DNA of 14,694 nt from JBGVSA01 sp041807905 (lineage in GTDB: Bacteria; Pseudomonadota; Gammaproteobacteria; Burkholderiales; Rhodocyclaceae). Position 1 is the first letter of the stretch. Each line of letters opens with the position of its first letter. Both the position numbers and the translations under genes were made by a program. The stretch covers positions 1 through 14,694 of the forward strand of contig NZ_JBGVSA010000048.1 of the NCBI RefSeq assembly GCF_041807905.1. Reading direction: 5' to 3'. This document shows, piece after piece, positions 6,107 to 13,704 of the stretch. Below the pieces are notes generated by a model that was given only the letters and a program-made list of their open reading frames with translations, made no database searches and was not told where the DNA came from.

Positions 6107-7387
6107 ATGTCGCTTTTCGCTCTCGGACTGAACCATCACACCGCGCCGCTCGCCATTCGCGAGCAGGTGGCGTTTCAGCCCGAGCGCCTCGTGCAGGCAT
6201 TGGTCGAACTGGTGCGCACCGCGCCCGTGCGCGAAGCGGCCATCGTGTCCACCTGCAATCGCACCGAACTCTATTGCTCGACTGATTCGCCGGAAGCCGC
6301 TGCCGATTGGCTGGCACAGCACCATCGCCTGCCATTGCGAGACATTGCGCCCTATCTGTACACCTACCCGCAGCATGACGCCGTGCGTCACATCTTCCGC
6401 GTGGCCAGCGGGCTCGATTCAATGGTGCTGGGCGAGCCACAGATCCTCGGCCAATTGAAAGAGGCCGCGCGCCTGGCCGAGTCCGCCGGTACGCTGGGCA
6501 GCCTGCTGCACAAACTCTTCCAGCACAGCTTTGCGGTTGCCAAGGAAGTCCGCTCCACCACCGCCATCGGCGCCAACATCGTTTCGATGGCGGCGGCCGG
6601 CGTGCATCTGTCCGAACGCATCTTCGAGAGCATGGGCGACACGCGGGTGCTGTTCATCGGCGCGGGCGAGATGATCGCCCTGTGCGCCGCGCACTTCGCC
6701 GGCACTCACCCGGCCTACATGAGCGTGGCCAACCGCACGCGCGAGCGCGGCGAAGCGTTGGCCTCGCGCATCGGGGCCGACGTGCTGCCGCTGGAAGCCA
6801 TCGGCGACGTGCTGCACCGCTACGACGTCGTCGTGTCATGCACCGCCAGCCCGTTGCCGATCATCGGTCGGGGCGTGGCCGAACGTGCCATTCGCGCGCG
6901 GCGTCGCCGGCCGATGGTGATGGTCGATCTGGCCGTGCCGCGCGACATCGAGGCCGAAGTGGGCGATCTGCCCGATGTATTCCTCTACACCGTCGACGAC
7001 CTCGCGCAGATCGTCAGCGCCGGAATGGAGTCGCGCCAGGCCGCCGTGGAAGACGCCGAAGGCATCATCGATACCAGCGTCACGGGTTTCTTCCAGTGGC
7101 TCGAACGCCGCGACGCCGTGCCGACCATCCGGGCGCTGCGTGAACATGGCGAGGCGATTCGCCAGCAAGAGGTCGCCCGCGCCCTGCGCATGCTCTCGCG
7201 TGGCGAAGATCCGCAAGCCGTGCTGGCGGCGCTGTCCAGCGGACTGACCAATAAGCTCCTGCACGAACCCACTCAGTTCCTCGCGCGCGCCCATGGCGAC
7301 CAGGTGCTGCGTGCGGCCGACACCATTCAACAGATATTCGATCTGGCGCCGGACGCCGACGAGACCGCCGGGCCCGACAAGACATGA
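6107..7387 (+). CDS. hemA: Glutamyl-tRNA reductase HemA
   Basis: 426 residues. It reduces glutamate on tRNA(Glu) to glutamate-1-semialdehyde with NADPH, the first committed and usually rate-limiting step of C5-pathway heme synthesis. The N-terminal catalytic domain shows the classic start SLFALGLNHHTAPLAIREQ. The catalytic cysteine lies in STCNRTELYC (Cys50, the same number as E. coli). MVLGEPQILGQLKEA (107-121) is the family signature. VLFIGAGEM (181-189) is the NADPH-binding glycine loop. The C-terminal helical dimerisation domain follows to DLAPDADE. The start at 6107 was chosen by the family N-terminus. An in-frame GTG at 6071 would add 12 atypical residues. No clear Shine-Dalgarno is present. 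The stop overlaps the prfA start (ATGA, 7384-7387). It lies back to back with the heme-uptake operon. Confidence 0.97.
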   Translation: MSLFALGLNHHTAPLAIREQVAFQPERLVQALVELVRTAPVREAAIVSTCNRTELYCSTDSPEAAADWLAQHHRLPLRDIAPYLYTYPQHDAVRHIFRVASGLDSMVLGEPQILGQLKEAARLAESAGTLGSLLHKLFQHSFAVAKEVRSTTAIGANIVSMAAAGVHLSERIFESMGDTRVLFIGAGEMIALCAAHFAGTHPAYMSVANRTRERGEALASRIGADVLPLEAIGDVLHRYDVVVSCTASPLPIIGRGVAERAIRARRRRPMVMVDLAVPRDIEAEVGDLPDVFLYTVDDLAQIVSAGMESRQAAVEDAEGIIDTSVTGFFQWLERRDAVPTIRALREHGEAIRQQEVARALRMLSRGEDPQAVLAALSSGLTNKLLHEPTQFLARAHGDQVLRAADTIQQIFDLAPDADETAGPDKT

Positions 7388-8466
7388 AATCCAGCATCCG
7401 CAACAAGCTCGAACAACTCGCGTTCCGCCTCGAAGAACTCGACGGTGTGCTTGCCACCGAGGCGGCGACGGCCGACATGGATCAGTACCGCAAGCTGACC
7501 CGCGAGCACGCGGAAATCGGCCCCGTGGTGCACCTCTACAAGAACTTCCAGCTCGCCGAGGCCGACGAAGTGAGCGCGGCAGAAATGCTGGCCGATCCTG
7601 AGATGAAGGAGTTTGCTGCGGCAGAACTCGATTCCGCGCGCCAAGCGCAGGCCCGCATCGAACAAGAACTGCAGATCGCGCTGCTGCCGCGCGACCCCAA
7701 CGATGAACGTAACCTGTTCCTCGAAGTCCGCGCCGGCACGGGTGGCGACGAGGCCGCGCTGTTCGCCGCCGACCTGCTGCGCATGTATACGCGTTTTGCT
7801 GAACGCCAGGGCTGGCGCGTGGAGATCGTCTCAGCCAGCGAATCCGATCTGGGCGGCTACAAGGAAGTCATCGCGCGCATCGTCGGCCAGGGCGCGTACT
7901 CCAAGCTCAAGTTCGAATCCGGCGGCCACCGCGTGCAACGTGTCCCGGTGACCGAAACGCAGGGCCGCATCCACACATCCGCCTGCACCGTGGCCGTGAT
8001 GCCCGAAGCCGACGAACTGGCGGAAATCCAGATCAATCCGGCTGAACTGCGCATCGATACCTTCCGTGCCAGCGGCGCGGGCGGTCAGCACATCAACAAG
8101 ACCGACTCGGCCGTGCGCATCACGCACTTGCCGACCGGCATCGTCGTCGAATGCCAGGACGACCGCTCGCAGCACCGCAACAAGGCGCAGGCCATGAGCG
8201 TGCTGGCCGCGCGCCTGAAGGACGCACAACTGCGCGAGCAACAGCAGAAGGAAGCGGCCACGCGCAAGAGCCTCGTTGGCAGCGGCGACCGCTCCGAGCG
8301 CATCCGCACCTACAACTTTCCGCAGGGGCGGATCACCGATCACCGCATCAATCTCACGTTGTACAAGCTCGACGCCGCCATGGACGGCGACATCGGCGAG
8401 CTGATCGATGGCCTGATCACCGAACACCAGACCGAACTGCTGGCGCAACTGACCGAAGAAAACTGA
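7384..8466 (+). CDS. prfA: Peptide chain release factor 1 (RF1)
   Basis: 360 residues, the standard RF1 length. It recognises UAA and UAG in the ribosomal A site and triggers release of the finished protein. The stop-codon reading tripeptide is PVT at 188-190 (PAT in E. coli RF1), which marks this as RF1 rather than RF2. The catalytic loop is GAGGQHINKTDSAVR with GGQ at 233-235, matching E. coli numbering. The N-terminal helical domain and the RAGTGGDEAALF block (116-127) are typical. The start overlaps the hemA stop by ATGA, so translation is probably coupled to hemA. The glutamine of GGQ is the substrate of PrmC, encoded 22 bp downstream. Confidence 0.98.
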   Translation: MKSSIRNKLEQLAFRLEELDGVLATEAATADMDQYRKLTREHAEIGPVVHLYKNFQLAEADEVSAAEMLADPEMKEFAAAELDSARQAQARIEQELQIALLPRDPNDERNLFLEVRAGTGGDEAALFAADLLRMYTRFAERQGWRVEIVSASESDLGGYKEVIARIVGQGAYSKLKFESGGHRVQRVPVTETQGRIHTSACTVAVMPEADELAEIQINPAELRIDTFRASGAGGQHINKTDSAVRITHLPTGIVVECQDDRSQHRNKAQAMSVLAARLKDAQLREQQQKEAATRKSLVGSGDRSERIRTYNFPQGRITDHRINLTLYKLDAAMDGDIGELIDGLITEHQTELLAQLTEEN

Positions 8467-8488
8467 CGCCTACCGCACAGGAGGGGAC

Positions 8489-9319
8489 ATGGATTTCACG
8501 ACACTCGGTGAAGCACTGGCCTTTGCACGCGCGCGCATCGACGTGGTGGACGCCAAGGTGCTGCTGCGCTACGCGGCCGACGTGACCGCCTCGACCCTGG
8601 CCGCGTACCCCGAGCGCGCGCTGAACTGCGAGCAGGCCATGCGTTTTGCCGAATGGGTGGGGCGGCGCGAGTACGGCGAGCCGGTGGCGCACATCATTGG
8701 CGAGCGCGAGTTCTTCGGCCGCATGTTCCACGTCACCGCAGACACACTGATTCCGCGCCCGGACACCGAGATCGCCATCGAGCGTGCGCTGGAGTGCCTG
8801 CACAACGTCGCCTCGCCGGACGTGCTGGATCTGGGCACGGGCAGCGGCGTGATCGCCATCACGCTGGCACTGGAGTGTCCAAGCGCCGATGTGACCGCCA
8901 TCGACGCCAGTGCCGCCGCGCTCACGGTGGCCAAACAGAACGCCAGCGCACTCGGCGCGCGTCTGCGCAGCCTGGCCGGGAGTTGGTTCGAACCGGTGAA
9001 GGGCGAACGCTTCCATCTCATCGTTTCCAATCCGCCTTACATCGAAGAGCAAGACGTACATCTCTCGCGAGGCGATGTGCGCTTCGAGCCGCGTACGGCG
9101 CTCGCCAGCGGCGCAGATGGCCTCGACGATATCCGCCATATCGTGCGCCAGGCCCCCGCGCATCTGGCTACCGGCGGCTGGCTCGTGCTCGAACATGGTT
9201 ACGACCAGGCCAGCCGGGTGCGCGCCTTGCTGGTGCATGCAGGCTTTGTCGATGTGTCTTCGCGCCGCGATCTGGCCGGCATCGAACGCGTCACCTCCGG
9301 GCGAATCGACACTCGCTGA
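8489..9319 (+). CDS. prmC: Peptide chain release factor N5-glutamine methyltransferase PrmC (HemK)
   Basis: 276 residues. It transfers a methyl group from S-adenosylmethionine to the side-chain nitrogen of the GGQ glutamine in RF1 and RF2, which speeds peptide release. The N-terminal helical substrate-binding domain (1-75) ends in the GEREFFGRMFHVTADTLIPRPDTE stretch typical of PrmC. The methyltransferase fold shows the SAM-binding DLGTGSGVIA (114-123), the acidic VTAIDAS (135-141) and the catalytic SNPPY (180-184), which holds the amide nitrogen. The ATG at 8489 has a perfect AGGAGG-type site. The gene was once named hemK because of linkage to hemA, and it does not act in heme synthesis. Many relatives have grxD next; here it is absent. 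Confidence 0.97.
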   Translation: MDFTTLGEALAFARARIDVVDAKVLLRYAADVTASTLAAYPERALNCEQAMRFAEWVGRREYGEPVAHIIGEREFFGRMFHVTADTLIPRPDTEIAIERALECLHNVASPDVLDLGTGSGVIAITLALECPSADVTAIDASAAALTVAKQNASALGARLRSLAGSWFEPVKGERFHLIVSNPPYIEEQDVHLSRGDVRFEPRTALASGADGLDDIRHIVRQAPAHLATGGWLVLEHGYDQASRVRALLVHAGFVDVSSRRDLAGIERVTSGRIDTR

Positions 9320-9328
9320 TCCTCCTCC

Positions 9329-9345
9329 GGCCGGGCGATCCGGCC
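9329..9345 (+). terminator. Hairpin just downstream of prmC, possible transcript end
   Basis: GGCCGG (9329-9334) pairs with CCGGCC (9340-9345) across a 5-base loop, starting 10 bases after the prmC stop. No T run follows, so at best it is a weak or Rho-assisted end. The rest of the 183-base gap to the next gene holds only a weak promoter-like pair (TCGACC at 9429-9434, TATCTT at 9452-9457, 17-base spacer). Confidence 0.25.
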
Positions 9346-9502
9346 ACGACCATGGAACGTGAAAAGGTGCCGCGCCACGCACGGGCGATTTGCGCACGCT
9401 TTATGCATCGTGGTGTTACCTCGCGCGGTCGACCTCGCGGACATCGCCGACTATCTTTCAAAATGGTGCAGTGTTCGCCACCCTTTCCCCCGGGAGCGCG
9501 CC

Positions 9503-10486
9503 ATGAAACGACCGCCGTTGTACAGCCGCAGCAGCCCGCCGCCGGCGCCCGTCGCGCAAGCCGCTCCCTTGGAAGCCGCGCCGACGCCGCCGAAGGCGCG
9601 TCGTTTCGCACGCGTGCGACGCCACGCTGGGCAACTGGCACTGGCCTTCCTGCTGCTCGCGGCATTCGCCTGGATGGCGCACCTGAGTCTACAGCCGCGT
9701 CCGCACGTGCTCACGCAGAAAGAAATCGATCAGGCTGTCCTGCACACCCTGGCAACCAAGGATCTGCCCTCGCAGGCCGCGCGTGCCGCAGCCGCGGTCG
9801 GGCCGTCCGTCGTGCGCGTGGTGAGCTATGGGCCCGTCAAGGGCGATGCCCGCCACGCGGCGCGCAAGAAGGGCAAGGACGCCATGTCGGGGAGTTCCCG
9901 CAAGGGGGCGACGAAGGGCGACGACGCAGCCAATGGTGAGGACAAGGACGAGCCGCAAGGACTCGGCACGGGCGTGGTGATCGTCGACAACGGCACCATC
10001 CTGACCAGCCTGCACGTGGTTGCCAGCGCGCATTCAGTGAAGGTCATCTTCGCTGACGGTCTGGAGTCGCCCGCCGATGTGACGGGCGTGCAGCCTGAAA
10101 ACGATCTGGCGGTGCTCAAGGCGCGCAAGATTCCCGACGACCTGCAGCCGGCCACGCTGCGCTCCACGGGCGACCTGGCGCCGGGCGACGAGGTGGTCGC
10201 GGTCGGCCATCCATTCGGCATTGGCCCGTCGGTGTCCGCTGGCGTGATCTCGGGCTTCAAGCGCGAGTTCCAGTCGCCCGAAGGCGAACGCTTGCTTACC
10301 AATCTGATCCAGTTCGACGCGGCGGCCAATCCGGGCAACTCGGGCGGGCCGCTGGTGACCATGGATGGCGCGGTGGTCGGCATCGTCGCCGCCATTCTCA
10401 ATCCGAGCGCGCGCACCTTTGCCGGCATCGGTTTTGCCGTACCCATCGAAAACGCGGCGGCCGCGGTCGGCATGTCGCCTTTCTGA
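9503..10486 (+). CDS. Membrane-anchored trypsin-like (S1C, HtrA-related) serine protease lacking a PDZ domain
   Basis: 327 residues from the ATG at 9503 (GGAG about 7 bases before). A Pro-rich, then Arg-rich cytoplasmic head (1-41) precedes one membrane helix (about 43-63), so the protease domain should face the periplasm. The triad is visible: His171 in ILTSLHVV, Asp201 in ENDLAVLKA, Ser280 in NPGNSGGPL. The family fold continues to GIGFAVPIE and then stops at once. DegP, DegQ and DegS carry at least one PDZ domain there, so this one is shorter and may lack PDZ-type control. A 40-residue charged, Lys/Gly-rich insert (about 111-150) interrupts the start of the protease domain, possibly a regulatory loop. 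It precedes moxR by 40 bp and may be co-transcribed. The substrate is unknown. Confidence 0.85.
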   Translation: MKRPPLYSRSSPPPAPVAQAAPLEAAPTPPKARRFARVRRHAGQLALAFLLLAAFAWMAHLSLQPRPHVLTQKEIDQAVLHTLATKDLPSQAARAAAAVGPSVVRVVSYGPVKGDARHAARKKGKDAMSGSSRKGATKGDDAANGEDKDEPQGLGTGVVIVDNGTILTSLHVVASAHSVKVIFADGLESPADVTGVQPENDLAVLKARKIPDDLQPATLRSTGDLAPGDEVVAVGHPFGIGPSVSAGVISGFKREFQSPEGERLLTNLIQFDAAANPGNSGGPLVTMDGAVVGIVAAILNPSARTFAGIGFAVPIENAAAAVGMSPF

Positions 10487-10526
10487 GCATCCTGCGATTC
10501 ACCCCCAAAGACACGGAGAGAGACCC

Positions 10527-11528
10527 ATGGACAGCTGCGATTCGCGCACGGCACAAGTCGCCACCCTGATGGAGCGCATCCTCTATGAAGTCAAACGGGT
10601 GGTGGTCGGGCAGGACTATTTCCTGGAACGCGTGATGGTGGCGATGCTGGCGCAGGGGCACCTGCTGGTCGAAGGCGTGCCGGGCCTGGCCAAGACGCTT
10701 ACCGTCAAGACGCTGGCGCGCACGCTGCATGGCACATTCAAGCGCATTCAATTCACGCCCGACCTGGTGCCGTCCGACCTGGTCGGCACGCGCATCTACA
10801 ACCAGAAGACCGGTGAGTTCGCGACCTCGCTCGGTCCGGTGTTTGCCAACCTGCTGCTGGCCGACGAAATCAACCGCGCGCCGGCCAAGGTGCAGAGTGC
10901 GTTGCTGGAGGTGATGCAGGAGCGTCAGGTCACGATCGCGGGCGAGACCCATCGCGTGCCTGAACCGTACCTCGTGATGGCCACGCAGAACCCCATCGAG
11001 ACCGAGGGCACCTATCCCTTGCCCGAGGCGCAGGTCGATCGGTTCATGATGAAAGTGCTGGTCGACTACCCGAGCGAAGAAGAGGAGTTCGTCATCGTCG
11101 AGCGCGTGACCGGGCCGGCGGTACAGGTGACGGCAGTCACGACCGCCGAAGAGCTGGCGCAATTGCAGGCAGTCTGTCGCGAGGTCTACGTCGATCCGGC
11201 GATCATGCAGTACGCCGTGCGGCTGGTGTCCGCCACTCGCCAGCCCGAGAAGTACGGGCTCAAGGATTTCGCCAAGTACCTGACCTTCGGCGCGAGCCCG
11301 CGCGCCAGCATCGGGATGATCGAAGGCGCGCGCGCGCTGGCGCTGATGCGCGGGCGCAGTTACGTGTTGCCCGAAGACGTGATCGACATCGTGCCCGACG
11401 TCATGCGCCATCGCATGTCCTTGTCGTACGAGGCGCTGGCCGAAGGCTTGTCCGCCGACGATCTGGTCGGGCGCATCCAGAAGGCGGTAGCGCCCCCCGA
11501 TCGCCAGCAACTCAGGCAGGTAGCATGA
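10527..11528 (+). CDS. MoxR-family AAA+ ATPase
   Basis: 333 residues from the ATG at 10527 (GGAGAG ribosome site). MoxR proteins are chaperone-like ATPases that work with von Willebrand A proteins encoded nearby to activate or assemble partners. Walker A is GVPGLAKT (50-57). Walker B is LLLADEINRAPAKVQSALLE, with Asp113 and Glu114. The sensor 1 Asn155 lies in ATQNP, and the DRFMM arginine (172) is a likely finger. The C-terminal lid carries GASPRASIGMIEGARALALMRGR and the typical YVLPEDV. Its stop overlaps the start of the DUF58 gene (ATGA, 11525-11528). The upstream in-frame extension to 10365 only reads out of the protease gene and was rejected. The partner is probably the DUF58 and BatA-like proteins that follow. 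The client is not identifiable. Confidence 0.94.
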   Translation: MDSCDSRTAQVATLMERILYEVKRVVVGQDYFLERVMVAMLAQGHLLVEGVPGLAKTLTVKTLARTLHGTFKRIQFTPDLVPSDLVGTRIYNQKTGEFATSLGPVFANLLLADEINRAPAKVQSALLEVMQERQVTIAGETHRVPEPYLVMATQNPIETEGTYPLPEAQVDRFMMKVLVDYPSEEEEFVIVERVTGPAVQVTAVTTAEELAQLQAVCREVYVDPAIMQYAVRLVSATRQPEKYGLKDFAKYLTFGASPRASIGMIEGARALALMRGRSYVLPEDVIDIVPDVMRHRMSLSYEALAEGLSADDLVGRIQKAVAPPDRQQLRQVA

Positions 11529-12451
11529 GCGGCCGCGCCGAACAACTCCTCACGCGGCTGGAATGGACGGTCGTGCGACGGCTCGACGGCCTGCTGCAGG
11601 GCGACTACCGCACGCTGATGCGCGGGGCCGGGCTGGACCTGGCCGACCTGCGCGAATACCAGTATCACGACGACGTGCGCCATATCGACTGGAACGTCAC
11701 CGCGCGCCTGCAGATTCCGCACGTGCGGCAGTTCACCGAAGATCGTGAAATGGCTGCGTGGTTTCTGGTCGACCTTTCTCCTTCAGTCGACTTCGGTTCG
11801 CGCGACGTGCGCAAGCGCACACTGTCTGGCGAATTCGTCGGCGTGCTGGCGCGCCTGCTCACGCGCCATGGCAACCGCGTCGGCGCCTTGCTGTACGGCG
11901 CGGGCGTGGACACGGTGATTCCGCCGGGCAACAGCCGCCGCCACGTGCTGCGCCTGCTGCACAGCCTGGTGACGCGGCCGACCCTGCTGCGGCCCGGCGT
12001 CACCGACCTCAAGGCCTTGCTCGACGCGGCGCTGCGCACCATTCACCAGCGCGGCAGCATCTTTGTGATTTCGGATTTCATCAGTCAGCCGGGCTGGGAA
12101 AAACCGCTCGGCCAACTCGTCCAGCGACATGACGTGCTCGCGGTACGCGTGGTCGACCCGCTGGAACGTTCACTGCCTGATCTGGGCATGCTGGTGATGC
12201 ATGACCCGGAGACCGGGGAACAGATCACGGTCGATACGCAGAACGCCGGATTCCGGCGCCGCTTTGCCGAACTGGCGAAGGCGCGCGACGTCGAAATACG
12301 CGAGGCCTTCGTGAAGGCCGGCGTCGACGCGCTGGAACTCGTCACCGACGGTGACCTGGTCGACGCCGTCGTGCGTTTCGTCGAATTACGCAAGCGGCGC
12401 ATGGCGCTCTCCAGCGGAGGCTTGCCGCAGCATCTGCGCGCTACGGGGTAG
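11525..12451 (+). CDS. DUF58 domain protein (MoxR-associated, vWA-like)
   Basis: 308 residues. The DUF58 signature is clear: GLDLADLREYQYHDDVRHIDW followed by NVTARL (about residues 36-62). Next comes a von Willebrand A-like metal site, LVDLSPSVDFG, with Asp83, Ser85 and Ser87 in a DxSxS pattern. SIFVISDF near 175-185 resembles the second metal-site strand. There is no signal peptide or membrane helix, so it should be cytoplasmic. DUF58 proteins are almost always encoded right after moxR and are presumed adaptor partners of the ATPase. Here the four-base overlap with moxR supports equal, coupled production. The cellular function is unknown in most bacteria. It ends 116 bp before the BatA-like gene. 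Confidence 0.93.
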   Translation: MSGRAEQLLTRLEWTVVRRLDGLLQGDYRTLMRGAGLDLADLREYQYHDDVRHIDWNVTARLQIPHVRQFTEDREMAAWFLVDLSPSVDFGSRDVRKRTLSGEFVGVLARLLTRHGNRVGALLYGAGVDTVIPPGNSRRHVLRLLHSLVTRPTLLRPGVTDLKALLDAALRTIHQRGSIFVISDFISQPGWEKPLGQLVQRHDVLAVRVVDPLERSLPDLGMLVMHDPETGEQITVDTQNAGFRRRFAELAKARDVEIREAFVKAGVDALELVTDGDLVDAVVRFVELRKRRMALSSGGLPQHLRATG

Positions 12452-12567
12452 GGCGGCGCGCGCCCAGGGAGCACAACAACAAGGCGCGTTCTGCGCCGCA
12501 CATGAATGCTTTGTCGTTGTTGGTCGGCGTGGGGATGACTCCATGCCCTATCGAGGAGCATCGGAAA

Positions 12568-13614
12568 ATGGTTTTCCTGTGGCCCGAGCTGCTGTGGCTC
12601 CTGTTGTTGGTTCCTCTGCTCATACTGGCTTACTTGTGGTTGCTACGCAGGCGCAAGAAACTGGTTGTCGATTACGCCAACCTGTCTCTGGTGAAGGCGG
12701 CGATGGGGCGCGGGCAGCGCTGGCGTCGTCATGTGCCGCCGGTGCTGTTCCTGCTGGCGCTCGTATCGATGCTGGTCGCCACGGCCCGGCCGACGGCTGT
12801 CATCACGCTGCCGTCGCAGCAGCAGACGATCATCCTGGCGATGGATGTTTCCGGCAGCATGCGCGCGCAGGACGTAGCGCCCGACCGCATTACCGCGTCG
12901 CAGAACGCCGCCAAGGCCTTCGTCAAGAACCTGCCGCCCAACGTGCGCGTGGGTGTCGTGTCCTTCGCCGGCTCGGCCGCTGTCGTCCAGCCGCCGACGC
13001 GCAGTCATGACGATGTCGTGGCGGCGATCGATCGATTCCAGTTGCAGCGTGGCACGGCGCTGGGCAGCGGACTCATTCTGTCGCTGGCGACCTTGTTCCC
13101 CGACGAGGGCATCGATATCTCGGGCATCACGGAGGGACGGGGCGACGACCGTTATGGGCGCGCGATCGGCAGCGAGACCAACAAACCCAAAGTGGAGCGC
13201 CAGCCCGTCGCGCCCGGTTCGTATGCTTCGGCAGCCATCATCCTGCTGACGGATGGGCAGCGCACGCACGGCCCCGATCCGGTCGAAGCCGCGCGCATGG
13301 CGGCCGACCATGGCGTGCGCGTCTATACCGTGGGATTCGGTACGGTCGAAGGCGAAGTCACCAGTTTTGAAGGCTGGTCGATGCGCGTGCGGCTCGACGA
13401 GGACACGCTCAAGGCCGTGGCGGGGCTCACGCAAGCGGAGTATTTCCACGCCGCGAGCGCCGACGATCTCAAGCAGGTCTACCAGAAGCTCCACTCGCGC
13501 ATCACAGTAGAGACGAAGGAAACCGAAATCACCGCGCTATTCGCCGCCCTGGCCGCCGTGCTGGCGACGATCGCCGCTGCGTTGTCGGTGCTGTGGTTTG
13601 GACGGGTGGTATAG
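12568..13614 (+). CDS. BatA-like membrane-anchored von Willebrand A domain protein
   Basis: 348 residues from the ATG at 12568, preceded by GAGGAG. Two N-terminal membrane helices (about 4-26 and 56-72) flank a short basic loop. A periplasmic vWA domain follows, then a C-terminal helix (about 322-343). The metal-binding MIDAS is complete: DVSGS with Asp93, Ser95 and Ser97, Thr163 in RGTALG, and Asp229 in LLTDGQ. This layout is that of BatA from the aerotolerance (Bat) cluster. A loop around 180-215 (GRGDDRYGRAIGSETNKPK) is a hydrophilic insertion. The N-terminal extension back to 12502 was rejected because the ribosome site and membrane start fit 12568. Bat proteins are thought to work with MoxR in envelope integrity or stress. 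BatB to BatE are not seen downstream, so the cluster is reduced. Confidence 0.92.
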   Translation: MVFLWPELLWLLLLVPLLILAYLWLLRRRKKLVVDYANLSLVKAAMGRGQRWRRHVPPVLFLLALVSMLVATARPTAVITLPSQQQTIILAMDVSGSMRAQDVAPDRITASQNAAKAFVKNLPPNVRVGVVSFAGSAAVVQPPTRSHDDVVAAIDRFQLQRGTALGSGLILSLATLFPDEGIDISGITEGRGDDRYGRAIGSETNKPKVERQPVAPGSYASAAIILLTDGQRTHGPDPVEAARMAADHGVRVYTVGFGTVEGEVTSFEGWSMRVRLDEDTLKAVAGLTQAEYFHAASADDLKQVYQKLHSRITVETKETEITALFAALAAVLATIAAALSVLWFGRVV

Positions 13615-13620
13615 AGGCTT

Positions 13621-13653
13621 CTCGACCTCTGTCATTCAGACGCAGGTGTCGAG
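13621..13653. terminator. Imperfect hairpin between the convergent batA-like and cdsA-like genes
   Basis: CTCGAC (13621-13626) pairs with GTCGAG (13648-13653), with one more pair possible around a bulge and a long loop. There is no T run on either side. It could assist termination in the 90-bp convergent gap, but support is weak. Confidence 0.2.
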
Positions 13654-13704
13654 CACGTGCGGGGTGGTCGTGGCGACATCTGCGCTGGAATGGGAGCGGC
13701 AGGC

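Noticed and set aside
5681..6391. 236-codon minus-strand frame across the hemA start and leader
   Set aside because: Overlaps hemA coding sequence, has odd composition and no ribosome site, and would run through the terminator-like hairpins.
8417..9397. 326-codon minus-strand frame opposite prmC
   Set aside because: Antisense shadow of prmC with His/Gly/Arg-rich composition and no recognisable domain.
10398..11510. 370-codon minus-strand frame opposite moxR
   Set aside because: Long only because GC-rich coding DNA lacks stops on the opposite strand; no family motifs, and MoxR on the plus strand is unmistakable.
12451..12567. Small hairpins between the DUF58 and BatA-like genes as a terminator
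   Set aside because: GGGCG/CGCCC (12451-12465) and GGCGC/GCGCC (12483-12497) are only 5 bp with no T run; the gene order suggests one operon.
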